DNA of 64,000 nt from Sambucus nigra (GCA_949130495.1 OX422210.1:636020585-636084584); one strand, 5' to 3'; positions 42,390 to 55,847 are shown, numbered from the stretch's first letter. Program-made: numbers and translations. The notes: generated by a model not told the origin, from the sequence alone.

Positions 42390-44160
42390 ATGCGTCACCA
42401 AGTAATGAAATTTTTTCTCTCCTGCGGAGTCCACTTGGAGGGAACGACCCCCGTGACAAGGTAATTCACTATATCCACAAACCAAGGAAGAGAAGAAGCG
42501 GAAGATAGACTCTTATCCGGAAAATGCTCATCTATGGGAATTGGATCAATAGGTACATCGGACGAGAGCCGTGACAAATGGTCAGCAACGACGTTTTCTA
42601 CTCATTTCTTATCTTGGATTGAGAGATTAAACTCTTGTAGGAGTAGGATCCATATGATTGGACGCGATTTGGCATCTTTCTTGGTCATAAGATATTTGAG
42701 TACAGAGTGATCAGTGAAGCAAATGATGGGCGCCCCAACAATGTAAGAGCGGAATTTGTCGAGAGCAAAAATAATTGCTAGTAATTCTTTCTCAGTACTG
42801 GAGTAGTTAAGCTGGGGTCCAGATAATGTCCTATTAGCATAGTAAATAATATGATCTTTCCTATTTTTCCTCCATCACACATAAGCTCGAATGGGAGTGA
42901 CCAATTCGGAGCTTGCATGATAGGAGCAGAAATCAGTATGTTTTTTAATTTATCAAAAGCTTCTTGACATGTGTTATTCCATTGAAACGGAGTTTGCTTC
43001 ATAAGAAGATTACTCAAGGGTCTAGCGATGGCGCTAAAGTCCTTGATAAATCTCCTGTAAAATCCAGCATGGACTAGAAAGGACCTCACATCTTTAAGCG
43101 ATTTTGGCGGGGGTAGCTCAGTTATTACTTCATTTTTTGCTCGATCAACCTCAATTCCCCTAGATGAGACCATGTGGTCCAGAACTACGCCCTCAGTGAC
43201 CATAAAATGACATTTTTCGCAATTGAGGACTAAATCTTTTTCCACACACCGGAATAAAACTTTTTCAAGGTTAGCTAAACATTGGTCGAAAGAGGGGCCG
43301 GAAACACTGAAATCGTCCATAAACACCTCAAGACCTTTCTCTACCACATCGCTAAAGAGACTTAACATGCACCTTTGAAACATCGCGGGTGCATTACATA
43401 ATCCAAACGGCATACGTTTGTAGGCAAACGAGCCAAACGGACATGTAAAAGTCGTCTTTTCCTGATGAAGAATATCCACTTCAATTTGATTATAACCAGA
43501 ATACCCATCCAAAAAATAATAGAAAGGATGGCCCGCTACTTGTTCAATCACTTGGTCAATAAAAGGCAAGGGAAAATGGTCTTTTCTTATTCCAGCATTG
43601 AGTTTTCGATAATCAATGCAAACATGCCACCCGGTGGTGGTGCGTTGAGGTATTAATTCTCCCTTAGTATTTTCAACCACAGTCGTACCCGACTTCTTCG
43701 GGACGATCTGAATTGGGCTCACCCATTTACTATCGGAAATGGGATAGATAATCCCAGCATCTAACAATTTGATGATCTCCGCTCGAACCACATCTTTCAT
43801 GGTTGGGTTCAGTCGCCTTTGCATTTCTCTAGAGGGCTTAACCTCCTCCTCGAGGTGGATTTTACGGGTACAAATCAATGGACTTATACCTTTCAAATCT
43901 GCTATTGTCCAACCAAAAGCACTTATATGCTTTCGCAAAACATTCAACAACTTGCCCTCTTGCTCTTTTTTTAAGCTAGAAGAGATAACAACAGGAAACG
44001 TTTCATCATCTCCTAGAAAAGCATATTTTACATTAGAGGGTAGTTTCTTTAACTCAAGACTAGGAAATATATCTTCCGAGGGGATCATGCGTGACTCCCG
44101 CGAGGGTAACTCCTCAAATTTAGAAATCCAGTCAACATCTCTCAACTTCTCAAAAGTCAC
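42390..44160 (-). pseudogene. Element D reverse transcriptase and RNase H, copy 1
   Basis: A 460-codon frame (44160-42778) holds a nearly full reverse transcriptase. It has Leu-Asp-Ala-Gly-Ile-Ile-Tyr-Pro-Ile-Ser-Asp-Ser and Val-Pro-Lys-Lys-Ser-Gly (typical of Athila). It also has Cys-Ile-Asp-Tyr-Arg-Lys-Leu-Asn, Arg-Met-Pro-Phe-Gly-Leu-Cys-Asn-Ala-Pro, the catalytic Phe-Met-Asp-Asp, and Phe-Leu-x-His-Ala-Gly-Phe-Tyr-Arg-Arg-Phe-Ile. RNase H starts near 42890 but drops out of frame after Cys-Asp-Gly-Gly. Further RNase H sequence continues with stops to about 42395. The reverse transcriptase itself has all motifs intact, the best preserved enzyme domain in the window. Confidence 0.88.
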
Positions 44161-44166
44161 TTCATC

Positions 44167-45060
44167 TTACAAAAAGACTCTCAACTCCTCCACTTCACGC
44201 TCAAACTCAGTATAGGAACTCTCACTCTCAACACCTTGCACTAAACAAATGTCAAGTGCATCCTCACCTATGATCTTCTCAAGATGCTCATCCACCACCT
44301 CTTCTATAAGATCAACCGCATGAATTTCATCCTCATCATCCATTTGGTTAGCAACATTGAAAATATTGGTCTCGAGGGTCATGTTGCCAAAAGTGAGTTG
44401 CATTTGGCCATTCCGTGTGTTGATCAAGGCGTTAGCAGTAGTTAGGAATGGACGGCCTAAAATTATGGGAACATGACTACTAGAATGAGGGGATGGCTCT
44501 GTGTTCCAAATAACAAAGTTTACAGGGAAGTAGATAGTGTCCACTTAAACAATCACGTCGTCCACAATCCCTCGAGGCACTTTCACTGTTCGATCTGCTA
44601 ACTGTAGAGTGACTCGTGTAGGTTTAAGGTCACCTAAATCAAGCTGCTTATAAATAGAGTATGAAAGGATATTCACACTCGCACCTAAGTTTAACAATGC
44701 TTTTTCAACTCTACGCTCTCCAATAACACACGAGATTGTGGGTACACCAGGATCCTTGAATTTTGGTGGGAGATCATTAAGAAGGACTGAGCTCACATTT
44801 TGTGCCAAAAAGACGTTCTTCTTCACCTTAAGCCGTCGTTTGATAGTCAAAAGATCATTGATGACTTTGGCATATGCGGGAATTTGCTGGATAGCATCCA
44901 GAAATGGGAAGTTTAACTTCACTTGCTTCAGAACATTTAGCACTTCAGTGCGCGAGGCTCCCTTTTGGGGTGGTGCCAAGCGTTGAGGAAATGGAGCAGC
45001 AGTGGGCAGTTTTACTTCAACTTTAGGCTCACCCATTTCATCCTTATCATCCATATGCAA
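44167..45060 (-). pseudogene. Element D aspartic protease region, copy 1
   Basis: 45060-44545 and 44544-44167 form one reading split by a single stop (44545-44547, Gln in copy 2). The active site is Leu-Asn-Leu-Gly-Ala-Ser in place of the Leu-Asp-Leu-Gly-Ala-Ser seen in copy 2, so the catalytic Asp has become Asn. Ile-Ile-Leu-Gly-Arg-Pro-Phe-Leu follows. The C-terminal acidic segment leads into reverse transcriptase. The single base change that removes the Asp is G to A in coding sense. Confidence 0.82.
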
Positions 45061-45061
45061 C

Positions 45062-46705
45062 GGGGTCTCCTCAGACTCTGAAACTTCTTTAGCCTTAGAT
45101 TCCTTGGGTGGGGTGGTGCTAGATCAATTACGCGACCACTTCGCAGGGTCGTGACAACTTGACATTGCTCCTGTGAATCCGATGATGTAGAGCTAACTAT
45201 AGTTTTCCCTTGAGGATGTCTTTGGCCTTGAGCTGGGAATTTACCCTTTTCCTGGGTATTCAATGTTGATTGTAACCTAGAGATGCTAGTATGTATTTCC
45301 GTGAACATTCGATCATACTTAGCATTATTCTCATTTTGATATTGGATGAATTAATTCAAATTATTCTTAAGAGATCGCCTAGGTGGAGTAACATACGGAC
45401 CAGGAGATGGTACTTGCATGGAGGTTTGCATCGGAGGCATTTACTGAAATTGAGGAGTGGGTGGAGGCAAAGCAACATGTGAAGTAGGATTAATCCCACT
45501 TTGTGGTTGTCCATAGTTGAAACCAGGATGATTCCTCCAAGATTAATTGTATCCATTACCCTGAGGTACATTAAAATTTCCTCGAAACCCTCCTATATCT
45601 TCTACTGGCTCAGTGTACATAGCCTTGTAGGCAGGTATTGTAGGACATCCTTTGGTAGAATGGCTAGCAGCATAAATGGCACACACATTCTCCTTTCCAA
45701 CTTGGATGGGTCCGACAGCTTCTATCAATCGAACCTCAAGTATGTCTCTAAAACTCTTTTCCAATCTAACAAAGTGTCTTTGTCCAAGTGATAAATACTG
45801 GACGCGACAGGCGAATTAGACACTTGTCAATTTTTGTTTTGACTATTGGGGTCGAAAACATCCCATGCTTGCGTAGTTTCTACTACGTATTTCAGATGAG
45901 CCCCAACATCGTTCGAATCTAGTTCCCAAAATGGTCTTTCATACATTGTCTGCACGAGTTGTTTATATGCTACAGTAAGCTATTGATGAAAGAATGAAAT
46001 GAGATGATATTTTTCAAACCCATGATGCGGGCAAGCGCTAACTAACTCCTGAAAACGTTCTCAACACTTGTTGAAAGCTTCATTCTCATTTTGGCGAAAA
46101 GCTTGGATTTGGGCTTTGACAAAGTTGGTTTTATGCTGCGAAAAGAACTTGGAGAGAAACTTAGTCTGCATATCTCTCCAGGATAAAATAGAATTCGGGG
46201 GTAGAGACCATAACCATGTCTTAGCTTTATCCTTTAAGGAAAAAGGGAAAAGTTTTAACCGGATAACATCTTATGGGCAGGTTTGATCACTAAACATCTG
46301 ACACGCTTCTTCGAATTCTCTAATATGGATATATGACTTTTCAGAGTCTGTACTATGGAATGTAGGAAGAATTTGAATCATCCCATTACGAAAGTGGAAC
46401 TGACCGGCATTATACAGAAGTAAAATGCAACCAAGGGTGACAGTTCGCTCAGGAAATAAGAGATCTTTCATGGGAAGATACGATAACTCTTCCTCCCCTG
46501 CACCAACACTACCGGGTACAGACATATTGCTACCAAACGATTCAGAACCCTCACTCAGTGTTTGACTCAAAGTGCGACTTGTGATTGAATTTTGAGGTGA
46601 AGGAGGTGGAACCCAAAAGTGTGGAGAGCCGGTGGTATGAGAATTGTCAGAATTAGCTTCTGCAATGGGATTTTCGTGAACTTGGGTTGAAAAGGGGTTT
46701 TGCAT
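45062..46705 (-). pseudogene. Element D gag, copy 1 (complete length)
   Basis: The start at 46705 gives a Met with an Asn/Ser/Pro-rich N terminus. The capsid core spans about 46460-45840, with Phe-His-Ser-Thr-Asp-Ser-Glu-x-x-Tyr-x-His in 46400-46320 and drifted sequence with stops after 46271. A zinc-knuckle remnant at about 45690-45650 (Cys-Ala-Ile-Tyr-Ala-x3-His-x4-Cys type) has lost its second Cys. The segment 45308-45012 ends the gag with Leu-Arg-Ser-Gly-Arg-Val-Ile-Asp, typical of Athila. Copy 2 lacks the N-terminal 1 kb of this gene. Confidence 0.72.
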
Positions 46706-46798
46706 GTAATCTTATGAGAGACGAGATGAATTCTTTTTTTAGGAATGAATCAAATTAGGATTAATTTCACTTTCCTAAGTGTCACCAATTTACTCGAT

Positions 46799-46815
46799 CC
46801 CCGGTAACGGTGCCA
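46799..46815 (-). other. Primer-binding site after LTR2, mutated
   Basis: The minus strand reads TGGCACCGTTACCGGGG, the Athila-type site with two changes compared with the form after LTR3. Confidence 0.8.
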
Positions 46816-46821
46816 AAAACT

Positions 46822-48437
46822 TGACGCGATCACAAATATGTCTAAAGTGCGTGCTTCATAGGCTCAAGTGCAAGCCTGTTGCGTTAGTAATAATCCGATA
46901 ATTCGGGATCGTATCCACAGGGAACAAAAATTGGTAATTCTGAATAAGGTAGGAAAAGTTTATTTAACCTTCAGATGATTCCTAAAAAGAAAAGAAAAGA
47001 TAATGATTGATGGTTTGAAATTTCCAAATGATGATGAAATAAAAATTTAGAATGAACTACTTGCGCAAAAACAACTAAGAATTGTAAAGAGAATAGATAT
47101 GAGTATGAGAGGAAATAGGTTAGGATACAATCTCCCAATCCATAGTAATTTACCGTATATAATACTAGAATTGTAAATTAAAATCTTAATTAAATTCAGT
47201 CTTTAGAGATCCTAAGCATTACATATATGAGGGAACTAGCCCGCATCATATGAAATGAAAGGTAAATATAAAGCGGTGTAGAACAATCACAATTGCATAG
47301 TATTCTTAAACATACCAAGTACCTCGAGCAAGAGAGATTAAAAGAACTACTATGTTCGTATAATTTCCCTACACGATTATGTCAATTTTTAATTTAAACT
47401 CTATTTTCTATATGGGTAATCTACCTAGGGATGGGTTCATGCATCCCAACCCTTAAAAAGTTAGCTAGACATGGTTTTGTTAAATGAAAACATAATTATA
47501 ACTATGCATGGAATCATATATCTAAGAAACATAGCTTCAAAAGAGAATTGCAAAAACAATTGAGAATCGAATTGAAATAAAATAGAGAAACAAATAAGAG
47601 AATTGAAATTGATACTTGGATTGAAGATTGAAATTTGTAACCAAAACATGGAAAGAGAATTGAACTTAAATCTCCTTTTGCCTCGAACTTACAAAGTAGG
47701 GTTTCTAAATCCTAAGAAAAATATGAAATTGTCTTGTCGGACAAAAATCCCCCTATTCCCCTAGGTCTTGGCCTTTTATAACATCTAAAAAATCGTTTTT
47801 ATAGTTAATAAAAAATGAATTATACAAGAAATTCCCAGAGTTAAAACTCTTCAACTCCCATAATAAATGCCAGAAATTTGAACAATCGGATCGATCCGGA
47901 TCCCATCGGATCAGTTCGTTTTCCCTTAGCTAGATAGGTTTTTTATCTCTTATCGGACCGGACCGATATCAGATCGGTTTTTTTTTCATCGGTTTTGTAT
48001 CTATCCGGGGGCAACTGGAATAAAGACATTTCAAATCGGTCCGACCTCAACTGGATCAGTCCGATATTCTTCAATTTTTTACTTTTTCCTCCAACTTTGA
48101 CTTGCCATATCTTTTGATCTAGAGTTCCGATTTGACTGTCGTGTCTTCCTATTCTCTTTTAGTTAGATTGTCTTCAACTTTCATTTAGGCTTCAATTCCG
48201 AACTCCGGGTGTAGATTTACGCTCTTGCCTTCAACTTGTCTTCCTTTCTTCCGGTTTCTCTCTTTCTTTTCTTGCACTAAATATCTGTAAAAACAATAAG
48301 AAATACACAAAACTCGGGGCACTTGTTATAAGAAGTCATTAGCAATGATATGGTATAAAAGTAAATCAAGTACGTTGTTCGAGATATTAAAATTATTAAA
48401 TTAAGGGGCTAAATTCAGAATAATTTATGCTTAGTCA
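46822..48437 (-). repeat. LTR2 (middle LTR) of element D
   Basis: It is 1616 bp, starting TGACGCGATC and ending GCTTAGTCA. It has a primer-binding site on its left (for internal region 1) and a purine tract on its right (TTAGGGGGATT, minus strand) before internal region 2. It therefore serves as 5' LTR of one unit and 3' LTR of the other. No target duplication surrounds it. Confidence 0.9.
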
Positions 48438-50250
48438 AATCCCCCTAACTTAGAACTTTGCACATCCCGGGCAATGTAAATGAAGCTAATCACAATTCCA
48501 TTCTTGATAATTCCTTTATTAAAATAAAATTCCAGTTTCGCAGGCAAGCAATTACATTGAGCATATGCAACAAGCATTTAAACCCCTAGGTTACCCTAGT
48601 AGGACGAGTTTTGTCTCGTGAGGGTTTGCAGTGAATATACCCACAAAATTCTTTATTGACTCAAATAAATATCAAAATACTTAAAAATTATACAATTTAA
48701 ACTTTTTGAAAAATAATCACCATAAATTCATATTCAAATGTCTCAAACCATAGTGTGTGTGTGTGTGCAAAGCCAGAAATTAAACCTCAAATTTCTACCG
48801 ATTGAGCATTACGTTACTTTTCAAAAATCCGTTTTGATTCAAATTCTTACGAATGCACTCACAAACGAATCACTCGGATTGTGGTTGTTTTCTCTCAGTA
48901 TGCATGATATAAGGAGTAAATATAATGGACACAAATTCACGCATACAAAATTGAAAAGAAGGAAATATATGGTGAAAAGATCTCATCATCGAAATACAGT
49001 TATTAGGAAATGGGAAACATCATCTCTTAATCACACCATTTTAATCTCTTTTATTATCTTTTTATGTCTTAGCTCTCCATGCAGTAATTAATTTCGCCGT
49101 TCGGACTCGGTTAGGACCTTTTCAGGTTTTAAGGTGTAATGGGTACAAGGAAATGGGTTTGAAAATTTTGGAATTGAAAACTATTCTTAAGATGTCCATG
49201 AGTGCTTTTCCGTGCTTTTGCTTATTTTTTTATTCTTTTTCTATTTTTTTCTATTTTCACACTTTTCTTTTCTTGTTATTTTTTTTAGCATTTCTATTCT
49301 TTTCTTGCCCCTTCTTACGCACTTTTCGGACTTGATGAATATTTAATTTTCACAATTTCGTGATATTTGGGTTTTTCGAGTTATCAAACGAAAGGGAAAT
49401 ATTTTATTAGGCTCAAAGTGGGTTGCAAAGGGATAATTTTTGTTCACAACTTTATTATGGCTAATATTTTTGGGTTAAACAAAAGAGGACCTACTTCATT
49501 GTCCAAATTGCTAATCACATTACCATTTGCATCTCGAGATTAGTTAAGTTTAGAGATACATTTGGCACAAATTTTGAGACAACATTTCATATATTTCCCA
49601 TAACATGATCAAAACAAAGCATTGAGATCATCAACGACTTATTAAAACGCTGAAAAGAACTTTGAGTTAATCATATACTAGGATTGATTTAAAACCTCAT
49701 AAAAAATTAAAAGGCTCGAAATCTCACCGGGTTTGATCAGTCTCCACTCTTATTCGTTAAGTCGTCAATTTTCTTTCAATTTCCACCTTCGATATATTTT
49801 GGCTTAGTGCATTTTGATTATTAACAATTTGAGACTTTAAATAGAATAAATGTGATATTTTTGAAAAATTTAAATTCTAATTTTTATTTATTTTGAAAAT
49901 ATATATATATACATATTTTTAATTGCGATTTTTTATGAATACTCACTTATCATCTCCCCTAACTTAGTCTTTTGCATTGTCCACAATCAAAAGGACGAAG
50001 AGCTAAATAAGACGAAATAAGGAGTGCGAGAGATAAAACAAGCAAATAACTACAACTAAAAATATTCATTAAAACGTAGTTGTGTACACAAGAGATCAAA
50101 ACATGAACAGAGCAATATAAGGTAAAAACAGATGGGGAGTGTGAAATTAGGCAACAAGTGGTGTTTACTGTGCTGGAGGGTGGTGGGAACTTTTGGTGCA
50201 TTGGGGTCATAAGGATCGTAAAAATATGCAGGAAGTGGGGCATCGGGATC
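48438..50250. other. Untranslated 3' region of element D, copy 2
   Basis: It aligns base by base with 37650-39490, differing mainly by substitutions, an 8-base insert near 48450 (TAGAACTT) and the much shorter AT repeat. Confidence 0.7.
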
Positions 50251-50253
50251 CAA

Positions 50254-51348
50254 CTAGAGGCTGTAAAGATCAGCCTGTAAGCGCATCAGCATACTAGTAT
50301 CGCGACGGTAGGCGGTTTGATCATTGCGATACTCATTCATAAAACCATCAAACCTAGTCTCCAAGGCTACAATGCGATCAGGGAGACCCTCCTCATCCGG
50401 TATGTAATCCGGATCAGCATCTTCGTTATACTCAGCCTCATCACCTTCTCCCATTTCAACATCTGCCGGACCAACACCCTCCTCCTCATCGGACGACTCA
50501 TCATCCGAGGCATCACTATCACCCCGACGTGCTCGGATCAACTCAATTTATTTGACACTGCGAGTGCGAGATTCTTACCCAATTGGCTTTGGTAGGTGAA
50601 TAAGATCTTGCGAGGGAATAATACCGGCGTCTTTAAGAATGGACGTGACAAGAAGACCATAAGGAAGATGTGTCTTGCCCTTCTTTTCTAGCGCCATGTA
50701 AATGATATCATTATAAAATGTGCTGGCCAAATTGATAACAGTTTCATGGGCAAACAAATTATGGACCATCGTTGCCTGACGCGGTCGCATAACCGAATCA
50801 TTTGAAGTTTGCAACATGTTGGCACAAACGATGTGAAGAATGATTCGGGCCTTGTTGGGTAAATGACCCACAGGAAAAGTCTCGGTGTTACAAACCGAAC
50901 CTAGAGCGATGTGAGACATGCAAACATTTTTTGAAATAGGTGGATCGTTGCTGGGATATAAAAATTAGTCTAGAGTGACCACACCTTAGGTTGCGAGTTT
51001 CTGTGCCAGAATTTCTAATGAGAACGGGAGAGGTGTCGAATCGACAAATGCTTGAGATTCGAAATCCATCGTACGTACTAAGGAACCATAAAATGAGCAT
51101 ACTTTATTTTCCCACACTGCTTCGTATAGTTCATTACGAAATTTGCACCAACCTCTGGACATGAACAAGCCGGTGATAGAATTAGGAAGCTCATTCTGAA
51201 GCACCTGACGCTCAATGTGGATTTTTCTCGTAGGACCAAAGAAACGGCGGCACCAAATTCCTTCATGGCGAGAACGATATTCTCCATTACCATCTGGCAG
51301 TACTTCAATGGAGTTGTATTTCTGGGGGGCAACTATTAGAGCTAACAA
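50254..51348 (-). pseudogene. Athila env-like ORF, copy 2
   Basis: Segments 51348-50986, 50919-50575 and 50541-50254 match copy 1 (40589-39495) almost throughout, including the stops that separate them. The shared breaks show that the ORF was already damaged, or uses a different reading, before the element was duplicated. Differences are scattered substitutions. The description of motifs is the same as for copy 1. Confidence 0.65.
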
Positions 51349-51949
51349 ATGCTGGACAGAAAAATAGAGTAGAGAATGGAGATGGAGGTGTGAAGATAGA
51401 ATGGGGATAAATGGTTTGTATTTATAGGTGTGATGAGTGAGAGGGTGGAAGGATTTGGTGGGAAATAAAGGAGGGAAAATGAATGGGTAAGGTTTGTATG
51501 AAATTTTTGGGGATTGAAAAGATTTGAGAGGCTAAGAGGTCTTAACCTCGGGAAGGGACACAAACTGCAGATATCCGGACCGATCCGAGTTCAGATCGGA
51601 CCGATCCGTCCTTTTAATGTGTTTTTTGATTTTAACTGACCGAATTGGTTTGTTTTTCTCGGGGCCAAACCGATCCGGTTTAAAAAAAAATGCATGCTTC
51701 CCCTGTTCAGATTATTGGTCACTCTCTTTGCAATTTTTACTATCCCAACATACCTTCCAATGCACATGGACTTCGAAACTTCTCAGAACTTCCATCTAAA
51801 TCCTAAATGCTCTCATGACACGTGCACGACTCCCGCCTCTAATAGTGACACACAACTATGAATTCCTAACTAACCTAAAATCCTATCACTATTATACACA
51901 AATTTCACCCCATACACGTCGGGGGTGCGACGACCTCTCCTAATTAGCT
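51349..51949. other. Spacer between pol and the env-like ORF, copy 2
   Basis: It corresponds to 40590-41190 in copy 1 with few differences, and again contains GATCGGACCGATCC-like words (51575-51685). Confidence 0.5.
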
Positions 51950-52960
51950 CAGTCATTCCCCATAAATGGGGTTCGACAACCAGATTATGTCAGCTTCTAT
52001 AACAACTGCTTCCAGATATGGCTTGAGACGTTGTCCGTTAACCTTGAATGTGTTCCCCCCTTTTTGATCCTCTAATTCAACAGCTCCATGGGGGAACACT
52101 TTGTTAATAATGAATTGACCAGTCCATCGTGACCACAATTTTCCATGAAATAAGTGTAACCTCGAGTTGTAGAGAAGTACTTTCTATCCCGAATGAAACT
52201 CTTTACGTCGAATGATTTTATCGTGAGCTCGTTTCATTCGTTCCTTTGAGATTTTAGCAATTTCATACGCATCGTTGCGTATTTCTTCTAACTCATTCAA
52301 CTGAAGTTGGCGTGCTTCACCGACTTTTTCTATGTTAAAGTTCACTCTTTTAATATCCCAATACCATTGTGTTCAATTTCAACAGGAAGATGACAAGATT
52401 TTCCATACACAAAACGAAATGGGGACATCCCAAGGGAATTCTTGTATGCAGTTCGATAAGCCCAGAGCGCATCATTCAATTTGAGAGACCAATCTTTCCT
52501 CTTAGGTTCGACTGACTTCTCCAAGATATTCTTGATTTCTCGATTTGCTAGCTCGGCCTGGCCATTTTATTGGGGGTGATAATTCGTTTCAACTTTATGG
52601 ACGACTCCATACTTTCTCATTAGTTTTTCCATTAGCCTATTGCAGAAATGAGTGCCATTATCACTGATGATAGCCTTAGGAGATCCGAAGCGAGAAAGTA
52701 TGTGTCTTTTAATAAATTTTATCACCACCTTATTGTCATTCGTCCTTGTAGCTATTGCATATACCCATTTTGAGATGTAGTCTACTGCGACGAGGATGTA
52801 TAGAAAGCCAAAATAGGGTGAAAAAGGTCCCATGAAGTCAATTCCCCAGTAATTAAAAAACTCTATGACGAGTATGGGGGTTAACGGCATCATGTCATGG
52901 CGAGTAATAGCTCCCATTCTTTGGCATCTATCACACGATTTACAATAACTATTCACATCT
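51950..52960 (-). pseudogene. Element D integrase, copy 2
   Basis: Three pieces (52956-52567, 52524-52342 and 52138-51953) cover the zinc-binding region and core, the segment after the catalytic Glu, and a C-terminal end with Trp-x-Gly-Gln-Phe and Val-Phe-Pro-His-Gly-Ala-Val-Glu-Leu. The second catalytic region reads Ser-Asp-Asn-Gly-Thr-His-Phe. The stop after Tyr-His-Pro-Gln (52567-52569) is shared with copy 1. The segment 52524-52342 is open here but shifted in copy 1, with [10 protein letters not shown]. Confidence 0.8.
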
Positions 52961-53069
52961 CGAAAGATTGTGGGCCAAAAGAGACCACTTTGCGGGATTT
53001 TAGCAGCCGTTTTATTTTTAGAGAAACGACCTCCACAAGCCTTCGTATGACAAAATCGAAGTACCCCTT

Positions 53070-54197
53070 AAATTTCTTCATCAGGTACACATTTTTGGAT
53101 GATTTGATCGGCGTAATACTTAAACAGATATGGATCATCATAAAAGAATATGCGTGACCAAGTAATGAACTTTTTTCTTTCCTGCGGAGTCCACTTGGAG
53201 GGAACGACCCCCGCGACAAGGTAATTCACTATATCCACAAACCAAGGAAGAGAAGAAGTGGCAGATACATTGTCATCCGGAAAATGCTCATCTATGGGAG
53301 TTGGATCAATAGGTACATCGGACGAGAGCCGTGACAAATGGTCAGCAACGACGTTTTCTACTCATTTCTTATCTTGGATTGAGAGATTAAACTCTTGTAG
53401 GAGTAGGATCCATCTGATTGGACGCGATTTGGCATCTTTCTTGGTCACAAGATATTTGAGTACAGAGTGATCAGTGAAGCAAATGATGGGCGCCCCAACA
53501 ATGTAAGAGCGGAATTTGTCGAGAGCAAAAATAATTGCTAGTAATTCTTTCTCAGTACTGGAGTAGTTAAGCTGGGGTCCAGATAATGTCCTATTAGCAT
53601 AGTAAATAATATGAGCTTTCCTATTTTTCCTCCATCACACATAAGCTCGAATGGGAGTGACCAATTCGGAGCTTGCATGATAGGAGCAGAAATCAGTATG
53701 TTTTTTAATTTATCAAAAGCTTATTGACATGTGTTATTCCATTCAAATGGAGTTTGCTTCATAAGAAGATTACTCAAGGGTCTAGCGATGGCGCTAAAGT
53801 CCTTGATAAATCTCCTGTAAAATCCAGCATGGCCTAGAAAGGACCTCACATCTTTAAGCGATTTTGGCGGGGGTAGCTCAGTTATTACTTCGATTTTTGC
53901 TCGATCAACCTCAATTCCCCTAGATGAGACCATGTGGTCCAGAACTACGCCCTCAGTGACCATAAAATGACATTTTTCTCAATTGAGGACTAAATCTTTT
54001 TCCACACACCGGAATAAAACTTTTTCAAGGTTAGCTAAACATTGGTCGAAAGAGGGGCCGGAAACACTGAAATCGTCCATAAACACCTCAAGACCTTTCT
54101 CTACCACATCGCTAAAGAGACTTAACATGCACCTTTGAAACATCGCGGGTGCATTACATAATCCAAACGGCATACGTTTGTAGGCAAAACGAGCCAA
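53070..54197 (-). pseudogene. Element D reverse transcriptase end and RNase H, copy 2
   Basis: 54197-53979 contains Phe-Ala-Tyr-Lys-Arg-Met-Pro-Phe-Gly-Leu-Cys-Asn-Ala and the catalytic Phe-Met-Asp-Asp; a stop follows where copy 1 has Cys-Glu-Lys-Cys. 53963-53721 continues to Phe-Leu-Gly-His-Ala-Gly-Phe-Tyr-Arg-Arg. The upstream part lies in another frame because of a single extra A at about 54186-54189. RNase H sequence continues with stops to about 53070. Confidence 0.82.
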
Positions 54198-55821
54198 ACG
54201 GACATGTAAAAGTCATCTTTTCCTGATCAAGTATATCCACTTCAATTTGATTATAACCATAATACCCATCCAAAAAATAATAGAAAGGATGGCCCGCTAC
54301 TTGTTCAATCACTTGGTCGATAAAAGGCAAGGGAATATGGACTTTTCTTATTCCATCATTGAGTTTTCGATAATCAATGCAAACATGCCACTCGGTGGTG
54401 GTGCGTTGAGGTATTAATTCTCCCTTAGTATTTTCAACCACAGTCGTACCCGACTTCTTCGGGACAATCTGAATTGGGCTCACCCATTTACTATCGGAAA
54501 TGGGATAGATAATCCCAGCATCTAACAATTTGATGATCTCCGCTCGAACCACATCTTTCATGGTTGGGTTCAGTCGCCTTTGCATTTCTCTAGAGGGCTT
54601 AACCTCCTCCTCGAGGTGGATTTTATGGGTACAAATCAATGGACTTATACCTTTCAAATCTGCTATTGTCCAACCCAAAGCACTTATATGCTTTCGCAAA
54701 ACATTCAACAACTTGCCCTCTTGCTTTTTTTTTAAGCTAGAAGAGATAACAACAGGAAACGTTTCATCATCTCCTAGAAAAGCATATTTTACATTAGAGG
54801 GTAGTTTCTTTAACTCAAGACTAGGAAATATATCTTTCGAGGGGATCATGCGTGACTCCCGCGAGGGTAACTCCTCAAATTTAGAAATCCAGTCAACATC
54901 TCTTAACTTCTCAAAAGTCACTTCATCTTGCAAAAAGACTCTCAACTCCTCCACTTCACGCTCAAACTCAGTATAGGAACTCTCACTCTCAACACCTTGC
55001 ACTAAACAAATGTCCAGTGCATCCTCACCTATGATCTTCTCAAGATGCTCATCCACCACCTCTTCTATAAGATCAACCGCATGAATTTCATCCTCATCAT
55101 CCATTTGGTTAGCAACATTGAAAATATTGGTCTCGAGGGTCATGTTGCCAAAAGTGAGTTGCATTTGGCCATTCCGTGTGTTGATCAAAGCGTTAGCAGT
55201 AGTTAGGAATGGACGGCCTAAAATTATGGGAACATGACTACTAGAATGAGGGGATGGCTCTGTGTTCCAAATAACAAAGTCTACAGGGAAGTAGATAGTG
55301 TCCACTTGAACAATCACATCGTCCACAATCCCTCGAGGCACTTTCACTGTTCGATCTGCTAACTGTAGAGTGATTCGTGTAGGTTTAAGGTCACCTAAAT
55401 CAAGCTGCTTATAAATAGAGTATGGAAGGATATTCACACTCGCACCTAAGTCTAGCAAAGCTTTTTCAACTCTACGCTCTCCAATAACACACGAGATTGT
55501 GGGTACACCAGGATCCTTGAATTTTGGTGGGAGATCATTAAGAAGGACTGAGCTCACATTTTGTGCCAAAAAGACGTTCTTCTTCACCTTAAGCCGTCGT
55601 TTGATAGTCAAAAGATCTTTGATGACTTTGACATATGCGAGAATTTGCTGGATAGCATCCAGAAATGGGAAGTTCAACTTCACTTGCTTCAGAACATTTA
55701 GCACTTCAGTGCGCGAGGCTCCCCTTTGGGGTGGTGCCAAGCGTTGAGGAAATGGAGCAGCAGTGGGCAGTTTTACTTCAACTTTAAGCTCACCCATTTC
55801 AACCTTCTCATCCATATGCAA
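54154..55821 (-). pseudogene. Element D protease to reverse transcriptase, copy 2, 555-codon open frame
   Basis: This is the longest reading frame in the window. It starts in the gag-protease junction and holds the intact active site Leu-Asp-Leu-Gly-Ala-Ser-Val-Asn. Ile-Ile-Leu-Gly-Arg-Pro-Phe-Leu follows, then the acidic linker and reverse transcriptase up to Gly-Tyr-Asn-Gln-Ile-Glu-Val and Thr-Cys-Pro-Phe-Gly. It is then thrown out of frame by the extra A near 54187, giving a short false tail of about 10 residues. The catalytic Phe-Met-Asp-Asp is in the next frame. Removal of the shift was not attempted; the enzyme is broken as read. Confidence 0.88.
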
Positions 55822-55847
55822 CGGGGTCTCCTAAGACTCTGAAACTT

